Below are positions 15,745 to 23,420 of a stretch of DNA of 64,000 bases, one piece after another. The stretch spans positions 340,911 to 404,910 of the forward strand of contig NZ_JALMUV010000001.1 of the NCBI RefSeq assembly GCF_023155275.1, read 5' to 3'. Source of the stretch: Streptomyces rhizoryzae. GTDB lineage: Bacteria; Actinomycetota; Actinomycetes; Streptomycetales; Streptomycetaceae. A program made the translations under genes and the position numbers. The notes beneath the pieces are model-generated. The model made no database searches. It was not told the origin of the DNA and saw only the letters and a list, made by a program, of their open reading frames with translations. The first letter of the stretch is position 1. Every line of letters starts with the position of its first letter.

Positions 15745-15777
15745 GTTCGCTTGGACACAGGAGGAGGCTCCCTGGCT

Positions 15778-15800
15778 CAGGCACCGCGCAGCGGTGCCTG
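15778..15800. terminator. Hairpin
   Basis: A perfect 10-bp stem CAGGCACCGC / GCGGTGCCTG with loop GCA, followed by TTG on the plus strand. It sits between the FMN-reductase stub and the converging remnant, and may be a terminator that served either gene. Confidence 0.65.
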
Positions 15801-15815
15801 TTGCCCAACGGCTGG

Positions 15816-16000
15816 TCAGGCACTGAGGAGTTCTGTGGAGGTGGTGGCGGCTTGCAGGGCGTCGGGGTCGGGGACGATGCCGATTCCCGGGCCGGTGGGA
15901 ACAGTCAGGTGTTGAGGCAGTCGACGACATTGCGGCCGAGGCGGTCCACAGCCGTTCGATCACGTCCGGGTCCGTACCGCGCAAGACTTCTCCGTTTCGC
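15816..16000 (-). pseudogene. Enolase/mandelate-racemase superfamily remnant
   Basis: On the minus strand the DNA reads LRGTDPDVIERLWTA (style of the N-terminal capping domain) and then, in another frame, LTVPTGPGIGIVPDPDAL followed by a stop at 15816, which looks like the extreme C-terminus of a mandelate racemase/galactonate dehydratase-like protein. The whole barrel between them is missing. The assignment rests on two short motifs. Confidence 0.45.
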
Positions 16001-16111
16001 GCACGAAGGGTACGGAGATTTGGCCGCGGTGGGGGCCTGCGGTTCTTCCTCCCGGGTAACGGACCTCGCGCCGGTGGAAAAGCAGGGTCGGCCCTCAAAG
16101 TTCACGGTGGG

Positions 16112-16405
16112 GTGATATGCCGTCATGAACTCGCCGAGCTGGGACAGCAGTTGCTGGCTCCGTTGATACCACGGGCTGTCACCGGACGGCCCAGGTTGGC
16201 AGACCACCGCGTCATCACCGGGCTGGTCCGCAAGACCCGGACCGGCACATCGCGGCTCGGCCCGGCGAAACCCTGCGGGCCCTGGCGGACGGCCTGTCCC
16301 CGCTCCGCTGCCGGCGGAGTGCGCACCCGGGCCTGCCACAGATACCGGCCTGGGCGGACATTGCCGGTGACATCGACTGGCTGGTCCGGATCGAGAGGCC
16401 GCCGC
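16112..16405 (+). mobile_element. IS5-family transposase remnant (N-terminal domain)
   Basis: LLAPLIPRAVTGRPRLADHR, then VITGLVRKTRTGTS matches the DUF4096-type N-terminus of IS5-group transposases (normally LLPRGVKPGRP... RTRTGAPWRDLP). After a frameshift, CGPWRTAC corresponds to YGPWQTV, and AWADIAGDIDWLVRIE corresponds to the stretch before the first catalytic Asp. The DDE core is absent. No terminal inverted repeats could be defined. Confidence 0.65.
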
Positions 16406-16606
16406 CTCCTACGAGGCAGCGGCACCCTCCTCCCACTCCTGGCCCGCGCAAGATCCGCGTGGAGACGGGCGCTATGTGGTCGGCACCGACCGTGGACCGC
16501 CATGACCCTTCCTCTGGGCGCTCGCGAGCGGCGCGGGAGCGGTCCGGCAGAGGCTGCTCGCACCGACGGCTGACGCGTGCGCTTCGGGGCGAGGGGTGAT
16601 GGTGCG

Positions 16607-17128
16607 TCAGCGGGTGGTGCTGTCTGCCCAGCCCAGAGGGTAGGCATCGGGGCCGGTGCTGGGTGCTGCGGGTTCGTCCGCGGCTTGGGCGAAGGCGGTG
16701 AGGGCGTCGACCAGGGCCTGGCCCTGATCGGGGTCCATGCGGCTGACGATGGCGGCGATGTCCGCACGGCGGCGGGTGGTGACCTCGTCAACGATCCGGT
16801 GACCGTCCTCGGTGAGGTGGATCAGCGATTCGCGGCGGTTGGCGGGGTTGGGCTGCCGTTCGGTGAGGCCGGCGGCGGTGAGCCGGTCGATCATGCGCAT
16901 GGCGGTGGAGGGATTGACCCCGAGGATCTCGGCGACCCCGGACAGGCGGGTGTCGCCGTGGGCGGAGAGGGCGACCAGCAGCCGGAACTGGGCGAGGGTC
17001 ACCTTGTCCTCGGCCGCGGCCAGGGAACGGGCGGAGATGCCCACCAGCACGCGGGAGGCGGTCAGTACCGCACGGGTGACCGCGTCCGCGTCCGCCACGT
17101 CCGGTGATTTTCCCTCTCGCTCGATCAT
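16607..17128 (-). CDS. MarR-family transcriptional regulator
   Basis: 173 residues from ATG 17128, preceded by AAAGAGAC; the longer frame from 17287 runs into the divergent gene. The MarR winged helix is clear: LAQFRLLVALSAHGDTRLSG, VAEILGVNPSTAMRMIDRL, LTAAGLTERQPNPANRRESL, and IHLTEDGHRIVDEV. MarR dimers usually repress a divergent neighbour and are released by anionic or phenolic ligands. Here the neighbour is a ClC chloride channel gene 74 bp away, with a perfect 15-bp palindrome in the gap. Confidence 0.92.
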   Translation of the reverse strand: MIEREGKSPDVADADAVTRAVLTASRVLVGISARSLAAAEDKVTLAQFRLLVALSAHGDTRLSGVAEILGVNPSTAMRMIDRLTAAGLTERQPNPANRRESLIHLTEDGHRIVDEVTTRRRADIAAIVSRMDPDQGQALVDALTAFAQAADEPAAPSTGPDAYPLGWADSTTR

Positions 17129-17166
17129 GTCTCTTTCTACCTCGCGCACGTACCCACTTGACAGCG

Positions 17167-17181
17167 TTTGCATAATGCAAA
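17167..17181. promoter_or_regulatory. 15-bp palindrome, probable MarR operator
   Basis: TTTGCAT-A-ATGCAAA is a perfect 7-bp inverted repeat with one central base, lying between marR (start 17128) and the ClC gene (start 17203). Its AT-richness and symmetry are typical of MarR sites. Confidence 0.75.
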
Positions 17182-17202
17182 AAGAGCGAGGAGAGGAAAA
17201 AT

Positions 17203-19017
17203 ATGACCGGCATGGATGCGGTGCCCCCATCTGGTACGGCTGCGCAGCCCCCGGCTGTCGAGGCCAGGCCGCCGTCCCCAGCGACACGGCTGCGCGGAGC
17301 GCCGTGGGGCGTGCTGGTCCTCGCGATCGGTGTGGGCGCCGGCGCCGGCCTGGGATCGATCGCCTTCCGCTGGCTGATCAAGACCTTCACCCGGCTCCTG
17401 TCCGGCCACGCCGACTATGCGGCCGCCGGGGGCAGCGCGAATCCTCACGTGCCCTGGCTGGGCCCGGCCTTCGTCGTCATCGCCCCCGTCGTGGGCGGGC
17501 TGCTCTACGGACCGCTGGTCGACCGCTTCGCCAAGGAGGCCCGCGGCCACGGTGTGCCGGAGGTGATGCTGGCGGTCGCGCAGCGCGGCGGGCGGATCAA
17601 CCCGCAGGTCTCCGTGGTCAAGGCGCTCGCCTCCGCGCTGTGCATCGGCTCCGGGGGGTCGGTCGGCCGGGAGGGGCCGATCGTGCAGATCGGCTCGGCG
17701 CTCGGATCGACTCTGGGGCGCGTGGTGAAGGTCTCCGAGGACCGGATGCGGCTGCTGGTCGCCTGCGGCGCGGCCGGGGGCATCGCCGCGACCTTCAACG
17801 CTCCGCTGGCCGGCGTCTTCTTCGCCATGGAACTGATCCTGGGCACCTTCAGCGCCGAGGCGTTCGGTGCCACGGTGCTGGCCAGCGTCACCGCCAGCGT
17901 CATCGGACGCGCGGCGTTCGGCAACACCGCCTTCCTCGTCCTCCCACCCTTCCACGTCGAACACCTCGCCCAGTACGGCCTGTTCGCCCTGCTCGGTGTG
18001 GTGGCGGGTGTGGTCGGTGTGGGCTTCACCCGCGTCCTGTACTGGATCGAGGACGCCTGCGACTGGGCCTGGCGGGGCCCGGAGTGGCTGCGGCCGGCCG
18101 CCGGCGGACTGCTGCTCGGGCTGATCCTGCTGGTCCTGCCGCAGATGTACGGCGTGGGCTATCCCGTGCTGGAGAAGGCCACCCAGGGCGGCTACGTCAT
18201 CGCCTTCCTTCTGCTGCTCCTGGTCGGAAAGGTCGTGGCCACCAGCCTGACCATCGGCATCGGCGGATCCGGTGGGGTCTTCGCGCCCAGTCTGTTCATC
18301 GGCGCCATGCTGGGCGCCGCCTACGGAGCCGTAGCCGGGCACCTCATACCCGGCACCGCCGGCAACGCCGGTGCGTACGCGCTGGTCGGCATGGGCGCGG
18401 TCTTCGCCGGTGCCTCACGTGCCCCCATCACGGCCGTCGTCATCCTCTTCGAACTCACCGGCCAGTACACGATCATCCTGCCGCTGATGCTCGCGATCGT
18501 CCTGGCCACCGCGACCAGCCGCCTGCTGTCCCGCGACACCGTCTACACCCTCAAACTCCGCCGCCGCGGCATCGACCTGCACGCCTCCGCGCCCCACGCC
18601 GCCCTCGGGTCGCAGACCGTGGAGACGGTGATGGAAGCCGTACCGGTGCAGCTGCCGGCTGATGCCGACCTCGAAACGGCGGCGGACCTGCTGACCCGCT
18701 CCGACCACGGCGTGCTCCCCGTCCTCGACGACCGCGGCCGCTACGTCGGCATGCTCACCGCCCGCGCCGTCGCCGAAGCCCTCACCGATGCCTTCGACGC
18801 CCGGCCACCGCGTGCGAGCGCCCTCGCCCAGCCGGCTCCGGCCCTCACCGCGGACGCGCCGCTCAGCACCGCCCTGCACACGTTGGTCACCGCCTCCGGC
18901 AGCGGCCTGCCCGTCCTGGACCCCGGCAAGGAACACCTCGTCGGCTGGCTCACCCACCAAGGCGCCCTCCGCGCCCTGCACCCTGCCGCCCCGGCACCGG
19001 CGGCGGCCACGACGTGA
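17203..19017 (+). CDS. ClC-family chloride channel / Cl-/H+ antiporter with CBS pair
   Basis: 604 residues. The selectivity-filter motif GSGGSVGREGP (149-159) contains the gating glutamate E157; GKVVAT and GSGGVFAPSLF mark the other conserved filter segments. About ten membrane helices occupy residues ~33-440. The C-terminus carries two CBS domains (~475-525 and ~540-595), which usually bind adenine nucleotides and regulate gating. RBS GAGGAGAGG precedes the ATG. It probably exports or equilibrates chloride or other halides/anions, with roles in acid or osmotic stress. It is divergent from the MarR regulator and likely repressed by it. Confidence 0.93.
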   Translation: MTGMDAVPPSGTAAQPPAVEARPPSPATRLRGAPWGVLVLAIGVGAGAGLGSIAFRWLIKTFTRLLSGHADYAAAGGSANPHVPWLGPAFVVIAPVVGGLLYGPLVDRFAKEARGHGVPEVMLAVAQRGGRINPQVSVVKALASALCIGSGGSVGREGPIVQIGSALGSTLGRVVKVSEDRMRLLVACGAAGGIAATFNAPLAGVFFAMELILGTFSAEAFGATVLASVTASVIGRAAFGNTAFLVLPPFHVEHLAQYGLFALLGVVAGVVGVGFTRVLYWIEDACDWAWRGPEWLRPAAGGLLLGLILLVLPQMYGVGYPVLEKATQGGYVIAFLLLLLVGKVVATSLTIGIGGSGGVFAPSLFIGAMLGAAYGAVAGHLIPGTAGNAGAYALVGMGAVFAGASRAPITAVVILFELTGQYTIILPLMLAIVLATATSRLLSRDTVYTLKLRRRGIDLHASAPHAALGSQTVETVMEAVPVQLPADADLETAADLLTRSDHGVLPVLDDRGRYVGMLTARAVAEALTDAFDARPPRASALAQPAPALTADAPLSTALHTLVTASGSGLPVLDPGKEHLVGWLTHQGALRALHPAAPAPAAATT

Positions 19018-19418
19018 GGCCGGTGGTGACCAGTGGACCGGCGGCTACCGCTGAGGCCGACCGGGCCGATGCGTCCGTTGTGCTGACCCGGGGCGCCCCT
19101 TGCGCGCCGGTGGCCGGGCCCGGGGCGCACCGCCGCGTACCGTCGCCGGGAACCACGTCGACCCGGTACGTGACGGCGCGGTGCCCCGCTTCTCTCCGGT
19201 GGACTGCCGGGCCTCGCCCCGGCCGGCCGCTCGAACGGGTCCTCCAGCGTCGCCCGCGCGTGCCCAGGTGCGACGGACAGCACGAATCGGAGCCCAGGCG
19301 TGCCCTCGCCTGGATCAACGAACGCCTCCGGTGGCGGGAAGGGCTGTGACCGCTGCACGGCGCACGGTCCGAGCCGCCAGCCGCCAGCCGTCAGCCGTCA
19401 GCCGTCAGCCGTCAGCCG
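19018..19418. other. Convergent spacer
   Basis: 401 bp between convergent ClC (+) and HPP (-) genes. No gene is recognised. The heptanucleotide array at 19372-19427 reaches into the HPP stop codon. Confidence 0.5.
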
Positions 19419-19427
19419 TCAGCCGCC
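19372..19427. repeat. Heptanucleotide tandem repeat (AGCCGYC)8
   Basis: Eight copies of a 7-bp unit: AGCCGCC twice, AGCCGTC five times, AGCCGCC once. The stop codon of the HPP gene (19419-19421, minus) lies inside the array, so slippage by one unit could change that protein's C-terminus. Compare the array at 2540-2586. Confidence 0.9.
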
Positions 19428-19967
19428 ACCGTCCTCGCCCGTGCCGCGGGCCGTGGCGGCGGCGAGCAGGGGGGCGATCGCCAGCACGAGGGCGAGACCG
19501 ACGAGCAGGCCGTACAGCGGCGCTCCCGGCCGGGAGATGCCGGAGGCGATCAAAAGTGCGGTGGCGGCGGCCGGCGGGTGAGGGGCGTCGCACACGTGCA
19601 GCAGAAGAAGGGTGAGGCCCACGGCAAGTGCCTGGGCCCAGATCTGCCGACCGGTGTCGTGGTGCTGTTCGACGATGGACGGGTGACTCCACAGACCGAA
19701 GGCGGCCAGGCACGCCAGGCCGACGGCCACGGCCAGGGCATGGCCGGTGACCGCACTGCGCAGCCGCGCGAGCACCGTCGCCGACGGGGTCAGCAGCAGG
19801 TACGCCGTGGGACCCAGCGTGGTGGTCAGGGCCACCCAGCCGATAAGGCGGCCGACCCCGCCCACACCGGCGAGCAGCACAACGGACAGCGCGAACAACC
19901 GCAGGCCGCCCGGCAGCCGGGCCCACGCGGCGGCCAAGGGCCCCGGACGGTCCCGCGGGGCGGTCAT
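19419..19967 (-). CDS. HPP-family membrane protein
   Basis: 182 residues from ATG 19967. The HPP family hallmark is visible: TLGPTAYLLLTPSATVLARL (usually ...GASA.L.F..P.SPLAQPR), GHALAVAVGLACLAAFGLW, then CDAPHPPAAATALLIASG, which contains the HPP tripeptide. There are four to five membrane helices. Some HPP proteins take part in nitrite or anion transport in chloroplasts and cyanobacteria; the role here is not known. The longer upstream frame (to 20327) has no support. The stop codon falls within a heptanucleotide repeat. Confidence 0.8.
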   Translation of the reverse strand: MTAPRDRPGPLAAAWARLPGGLRLFALSVVLLAGVGGVGRLIGWVALTTTLGPTAYLLLTPSATVLARLRSAVTGHALAVAVGLACLAAFGLWSHPSIVEQHHDTGRQIWAQALAVGLTLLLLHVCDAPHPPAAATALLIASGISRPGAPLYGLLVGLALVLAIAPLLAAATARGTGEDGGG

Positions 19968-20331
19968 CCGCGGCCGTCGGCGGCGGCAGGGCGCGAGCCG
20001 GGGCGGTGTCCGGTCGTCATGGGCAGGTCTCCTGAAAGATCGGACGGCTGTACAGACAGCCATGGAACTCGATCCGACGGCGGGACAACGCGCTCCGTAC
20101 CCCACCTGCGGGCGTGTCGGCGGGGTGCCCCATCCGTCCTTCCGCCCCGTGCGCCAGAGCCCCCGGAGGGGCTCTGACATCCTCGCTGTCTGCCCAGCTT
20201 TTCCGCGGATCCAGGTCCGGTTGGGCCCGGTTGGACGGCGTGACAGGCACGTCGGACCTGGGTCCCGGAGGGCTTCCTGGCGCCTGGCGGGACGCCGCGT
20301 GACCACGTGCCGCTGCGCCGCTCGCAACGCT
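19968..20331. other. Spacer between the HPP gene and the response regulator
   Basis: 364 bp with no gene recognised. It contains the hairpin at 20155-20176 and presumably the HPP promoter. Confidence 0.45.
20155..20176 (-). terminator. Hairpin terminator
   Basis: A perfect 9-bp stem CAGAGCCCC / GGGGCTCTG with a CGGA tetraloop, 156 bp beyond the stop of the response regulator gene. It probably ends the kinase/regulator transcript. Confidence 0.65.
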
Positions 20332-21027
20332 TCAGCCCCGGCCGGTGCAGACCCCGGCTTCCCAGGCCCAGGCTGCGATCTCGACGCGGTTGCGGGCGGC
20401 GAGTTTACGCTGGATGTTGCCCAGGTGGGTCTTGACCGTGGCGGTGGTGACGTAGAGCTCGCCCGCTACCTCTTCGTTGGTGCGTCCGCGGGCGACCAGG
20501 CGGACGACGTCGAGCTCGCGCTGGGTGAGGGGTTCGGTGAGCCGGGTGATCGCGCGGCCGGCGGGGGGCCCGGGGCGGGAGGCGGAATGCTCCTGCAAGG
20601 GCGGTGCCATGTGCTGAAGGAGGCGGACGGTGACGGAGGGGGAAATGAGGGAGTTGCCGGCGGCCGCGGCGCGTACGGCTTCGGCGAGGAGGGCGGGGGC
20701 GCCGTCCTTGAGGAGGAAGCCGCAGGCGCCGTTGCGCAGCGCCTGGTAGACGTATTCGTCCAGGTCGAAGGTGGTGGCGATCAGGACGTTCAGCGGGTCG
20801 GGGACGTCCGGGCCGGCCAGGAGGCGGGTGGCTTCCAGGCCCTCGATGCCCGGCATGCGGATATCGAGAAGGCAGACGTCCGGGCGGAGTCGGCGGGCCG
20901 CCTCGACGGCGTCCGTGCCGTTGGCGGCCTCGGCGACAACCTCCATGTCCGGCTGGGCGCTGAGGATCATGCGGAAGGCCGACCGGATCATGTCTTGGTC
21001 GTCGGCGATGAGGACCCGGATCTTCAT
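20332..21027 (-). CDS. NarL/LuxR-family response regulator
   Basis: 231 residues. Receiver domain 1-~120, with acidic pocket D9-D10, phosphoacceptor D55 (CLLDIRMPG), Thr of ATTFDLDEYVYQAL, and Lys of FLLKDGAP. LuxR-type HTH at ~165-225 (LTQRELDVVRLVARGRTNEE, then VAGELYVTTATVKTHLGNIQ). It follows the cognate sensor kinase gene by 43 bp on the same strand. The pair is divergent from a MacB-like ABC transporter, which is the likely target, as in many actinobacterial antibiotic- or envelope-stress modules. Confidence 0.94.
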   Translation of the reverse strand: MKIRVLIADDQDMIRSAFRMILSAQPDMEVVAEAANGTDAVEAARRLRPDVCLLDIRMPGIEGLEATRLLAGPDVPDPLNVLIATTFDLDEYVYQALRNGACGFLLKDGAPALLAEAVRAAAAGNSLISPSVTVRLLQHMAPPLQEHSASRPGPPAGRAITRLTEPLTQRELDVVRLVARGRTNEEVAGELYVTTATVKTHLGNIQRKLAARNRVEIAAWAWEAGVCTGRG

Positions 21028-21070
21028 GACGTCATGGTCGCAGAGGTGGTGGGGGCAGTCGGCCGAGTGG

Positions 21071-22321
21071 TCATGTGCGGTTCGCCGGGGGTGACGACGG
21101 GAGGGGGATGTCCGCGATGACCTCCCAGCCGGGGCAACCGGTTCGGGGGCCCGCGGCGAAGTGACCGCCGAGGGCTTCGACGCGTTCGGCGAGGCCGACG
21201 AGGCCGTAGCCGCCGTGCTGGCCGGCGGACAGATGAGCGGACACCTCTGTCCGGGTGCGGTTGAGCGTACGGCTTGCCGCGCGGCCGTCGTCGATCACCG
21301 TGACGTCCAGCCGGCCGGTGTCGCCGGCCCGGAGCCGGATGGCCACGGTGACGTGCGCGGCGGTGTCGGCGTGCTTGCGGATGTTGGTGAGCGATTCCTG
21401 CACCAGACGGTGCACGGTGGTGCTGATCTCGGGCGGGAAGGACCGTTCGGTGAGCCGGGGGTCGAGGGTGAGCCGGACGGGCCGGCCTGCGGCCGAGAAG
21501 GTCTCGACGAGGCCGCGCACCTGTGTCAGATCGCCGCCGGGGCGGGTGGCGGCCGGGCCTTCCGGGTCGCGCAGCACGGAGACCATGCTGCGCATGGAAT
21601 CCATCGCCTGTGAACCGGCTTCCTCGATCCCGGCGAACATCCCGTCCAGGTCGGCCGGGGCCGGTGCCTGGCCGGCCGAGGTGACATAGCGGGCCGCTTT
21701 GGCCTGCGTGACGATCGCGGTGACGTGGTGGGCGACGAAGTCGTGCAGCTCCCGGGCGTGCTCCAGGCGCTCGGCCTGGCGGGCGGCCTGCTCGGCGGCC
21801 TTCCGCTCGCGGTCGCGCAGGGTGTCGACGAGTCGCAGATACAGGCCCAGCACGATCATCAGCACCCCGCTGAAGAGGAGCACCGGCGGACCGTAGATCT
21901 TCAGCCGCTCGTAGGCGCTTTCCGGCAGCCGTAGGAACAGCAGGGCGGCGGCCACGCTCGTCGGGGGCACGAGGACGATGATCCGGAGCAGCGACTGGAG
22001 CCGCACGGTACGGGCGATCAGGAGCAGGAGTGCGCACCATTCCGTCACACCCGGGGTGTTCTCGGGCCGCTGGGTCATCTGCATCTCGGCCACCGACAGC
22101 GCGAGGGATGCGGCCACGGCGCAGCCGGCGACGAGAGGAAAGCGTGCGGGCGGTACGAACAGAGCGCCCACGCACAGTCCACCGGAGATGACGACGGCCA
22201 CCGCCGTGGGGAGGTAGCCGGTGTTGAGCCCTTCGGCGACGAGCAGGGCGAGGACGAGGGCACCCGCCAGTACGAGCAGGACCTGATGTGTGCGGGAGCG
22301 GTCCCGGAAGGCGTGGGTCAT
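21071..22321 (-). CDS. Two-component sensor histidine kinase (NarL/DesK-type, HisKA_3)
   Basis: 416 residues. Five or six membrane helices in ~1-165 with very short loops and no large extracellular domain, typical of intramembrane-sensing kinases. HisKA_3 phosphoacceptor H193 in ARELHDFVAHHVTAI, then an HATPase_c domain with the N-box LVQESLTNIRKHA, G1 VIDDGR and G2 GGYGLVGLAERV. It phosphorylates the regulator encoded downstream. Without an extracellular sensor domain, it may perceive membrane perturbation or flux through the divergent ABC transporter. Confidence 0.93.
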   Translation of the reverse strand: MTHAFRDRSRTHQVLLVLAGALVLALLVAEGLNTGYLPTAVAVVISGGLCVGALFVPPARFPLVAGCAVAASLALSVAEMQMTQRPENTPGVTEWCALLLLIARTVRLQSLLRIIVLVPPTSVAAALLFLRLPESAYERLKIYGPPVLLFSGVLMIVLGLYLRLVDTLRDRERKAAEQAARQAERLEHARELHDFVAHHVTAIVTQAKAARYVTSAGQAPAPADLDGMFAGIEEAGSQAMDSMRSMVSVLRDPEGPAATRPGGDLTQVRGLVETFSAAGRPVRLTLDPRLTERSFPPEISTTVHRLVQESLTNIRKHADTAAHVTVAIRLRAGDTGRLDVTVIDDGRAASRTLNRTRTEVSAHLSAGQHGGYGLVGLAERVEALGGHFAAGPRTGCPGWEVIADIPLPSSPPANRT

Positions 22322-22515
22322 GTCACCTCACGTTACGGCGGTGTCCGCAGGGACACCTCGGCTCTTCGGCTGAGACGGACGGGCCGGGCGGTTCGGTATT
22401 CCGGTTGATCCGCGGCGGCCCTGCTCCACCGGATGATCGATGTGCGGGACGCGGGGCCAGTGCCGGCGTTCCTCAACCCCCTTCCCCTTCCCCTTGCTGA
22501 ACTGGAGTTTTCACC

Positions 22516-23364
22516 ATGTCACAGCCCCCTGGAGCGCACCGCCCCGTACCGGCGCCGCAGTCCCTGACAACGCAGGCGGTCGCCCGGCGCAGCACTCCCG
22601 TGGCGGCCTCGGCCACGGATCTGACCAAGGTCTACGGCCAGGGGGAGACCCGGGTGACCGCGCTGGACTCCGTATCCGTGGAGTTCGGCCGCGGCCGGTT
22701 CACCGCGATCATGGGCCCGTCGGGCTCGGGCAAGTCCACGCTGATGCACTGCATGGCGGGCCTGGACACCATCTCCTCCGGTACGGCCCGGATCGGCGAT
22801 GTCGAGCTGTCGTCCCTGCGGGACAAGCAGCTCACCCGGCTGCGCCGCGACAAGGTCGGCTTCATCTTCCAGGCGTTCAATCTGTTGCCCACGCTGACCG
22901 CCGCCGAGAACATCACGCTGCCGATGGACATCGCCGGCCGCAAGCCGGACCGGGAATGGCTGAACCGGGTCATCGACACGGTGGGCCTGTCGCAGCGGCT
23001 GTCGCACCGGCCCTCCCAGCTCTCCGGTGGTCAGCAGCAGCGGGTGGCCGTCGCCCGCGCGCTGGCCTCCCGACCCGAGATCATCTTCGCGGACGAACCC
23101 ACCGGCAACCTCGACTCCCAGTCCGGTGCCGAGGTCCTGGGCTTTCTGCGCTCGTCCGTGCTGGAGCTGGGCCAGACCGTGGTCATGGTCACCCACGACC
23201 CCGTCGCCGCCTCCTACGCGAACGACGTGATCTTCCTGGCCGACGGCCGGATCGTCGACTCCCTCCACCAGCCGACCGCTGACGCCGTGCTCGACCGGAT
23301 GCGGGACCTCTCGGCGGCTCCTGACCGGCGGGCGGACCTCGCTCCCGACGGGTGCTCCAGCTGA
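22516..23364 (+). CDS. ABC transporter ATP-binding protein (MacB/LolD type)
   Basis: 282 residues. Walker A GPSGSGKS at 67-74, Q-loop in VGFIFQAFNLLPTLTA (LolD/MacB-like), signature LSGGQQQR, Walker B IIFADEPTGNLD, and H-loop VTHDPVAAS. It is the ATPase for the FtsX-type permease 56 bp downstream. This class drives mechanotransmission rather than classic substrate translocation: extrusion or release of lipids, lipoproteins or antimicrobial peptides. It is divergent from the two-component system. RBS for ATG 22516 is weak (CTGGAG). Confidence 0.95.
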   Translation: MSQPPGAHRPVPAPQSLTTQAVARRSTPVAASATDLTKVYGQGETRVTALDSVSVEFGRGRFTAIMGPSGSGKSTLMHCMAGLDTISSGTARIGDVELSSLRDKQLTRLRRDKVGFIFQAFNLLPTLTAAENITLPMDIAGRKPDREWLNRVIDTVGLSQRLSHRPSQLSGGQQQRVAVARALASRPEIIFADEPTGNLDSQSGAEVLGFLRSSVLELGQTVVMVTHDPVAASYANDVIFLADGRIVDSLHQPTADAVLDRMRDLSAAPDRRADLAPDGCSS

Positions 23365-23420
23365 CCTGCGGTCCGTCCGTGTCCGGCCGCCCCCTCCTCT
23401 TCCTCCAGGACTGATTGCCC

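Larger units (their letters stand above)
15533..16606. other. Decay region with no intact gene
   Basis: About 1.07 kb made of fragments, listed separately: an FMN-reductase start (15685), an enolase-superfamily remnant (15816-16000, minus) and an IS5-type transposase N-terminus (16112-16405). From 16406 to 16606 I recognise nothing. Confidence 0.6.

Noticed and set aside
17158..17176. TTGACA...CATAAT as a sigma-70 promoter of the ClC gene
   Set aside because: The hexamers are only 7 bp apart, too close for a -35/-10 pair; the AT-rich part is better explained as the MarR palindrome.
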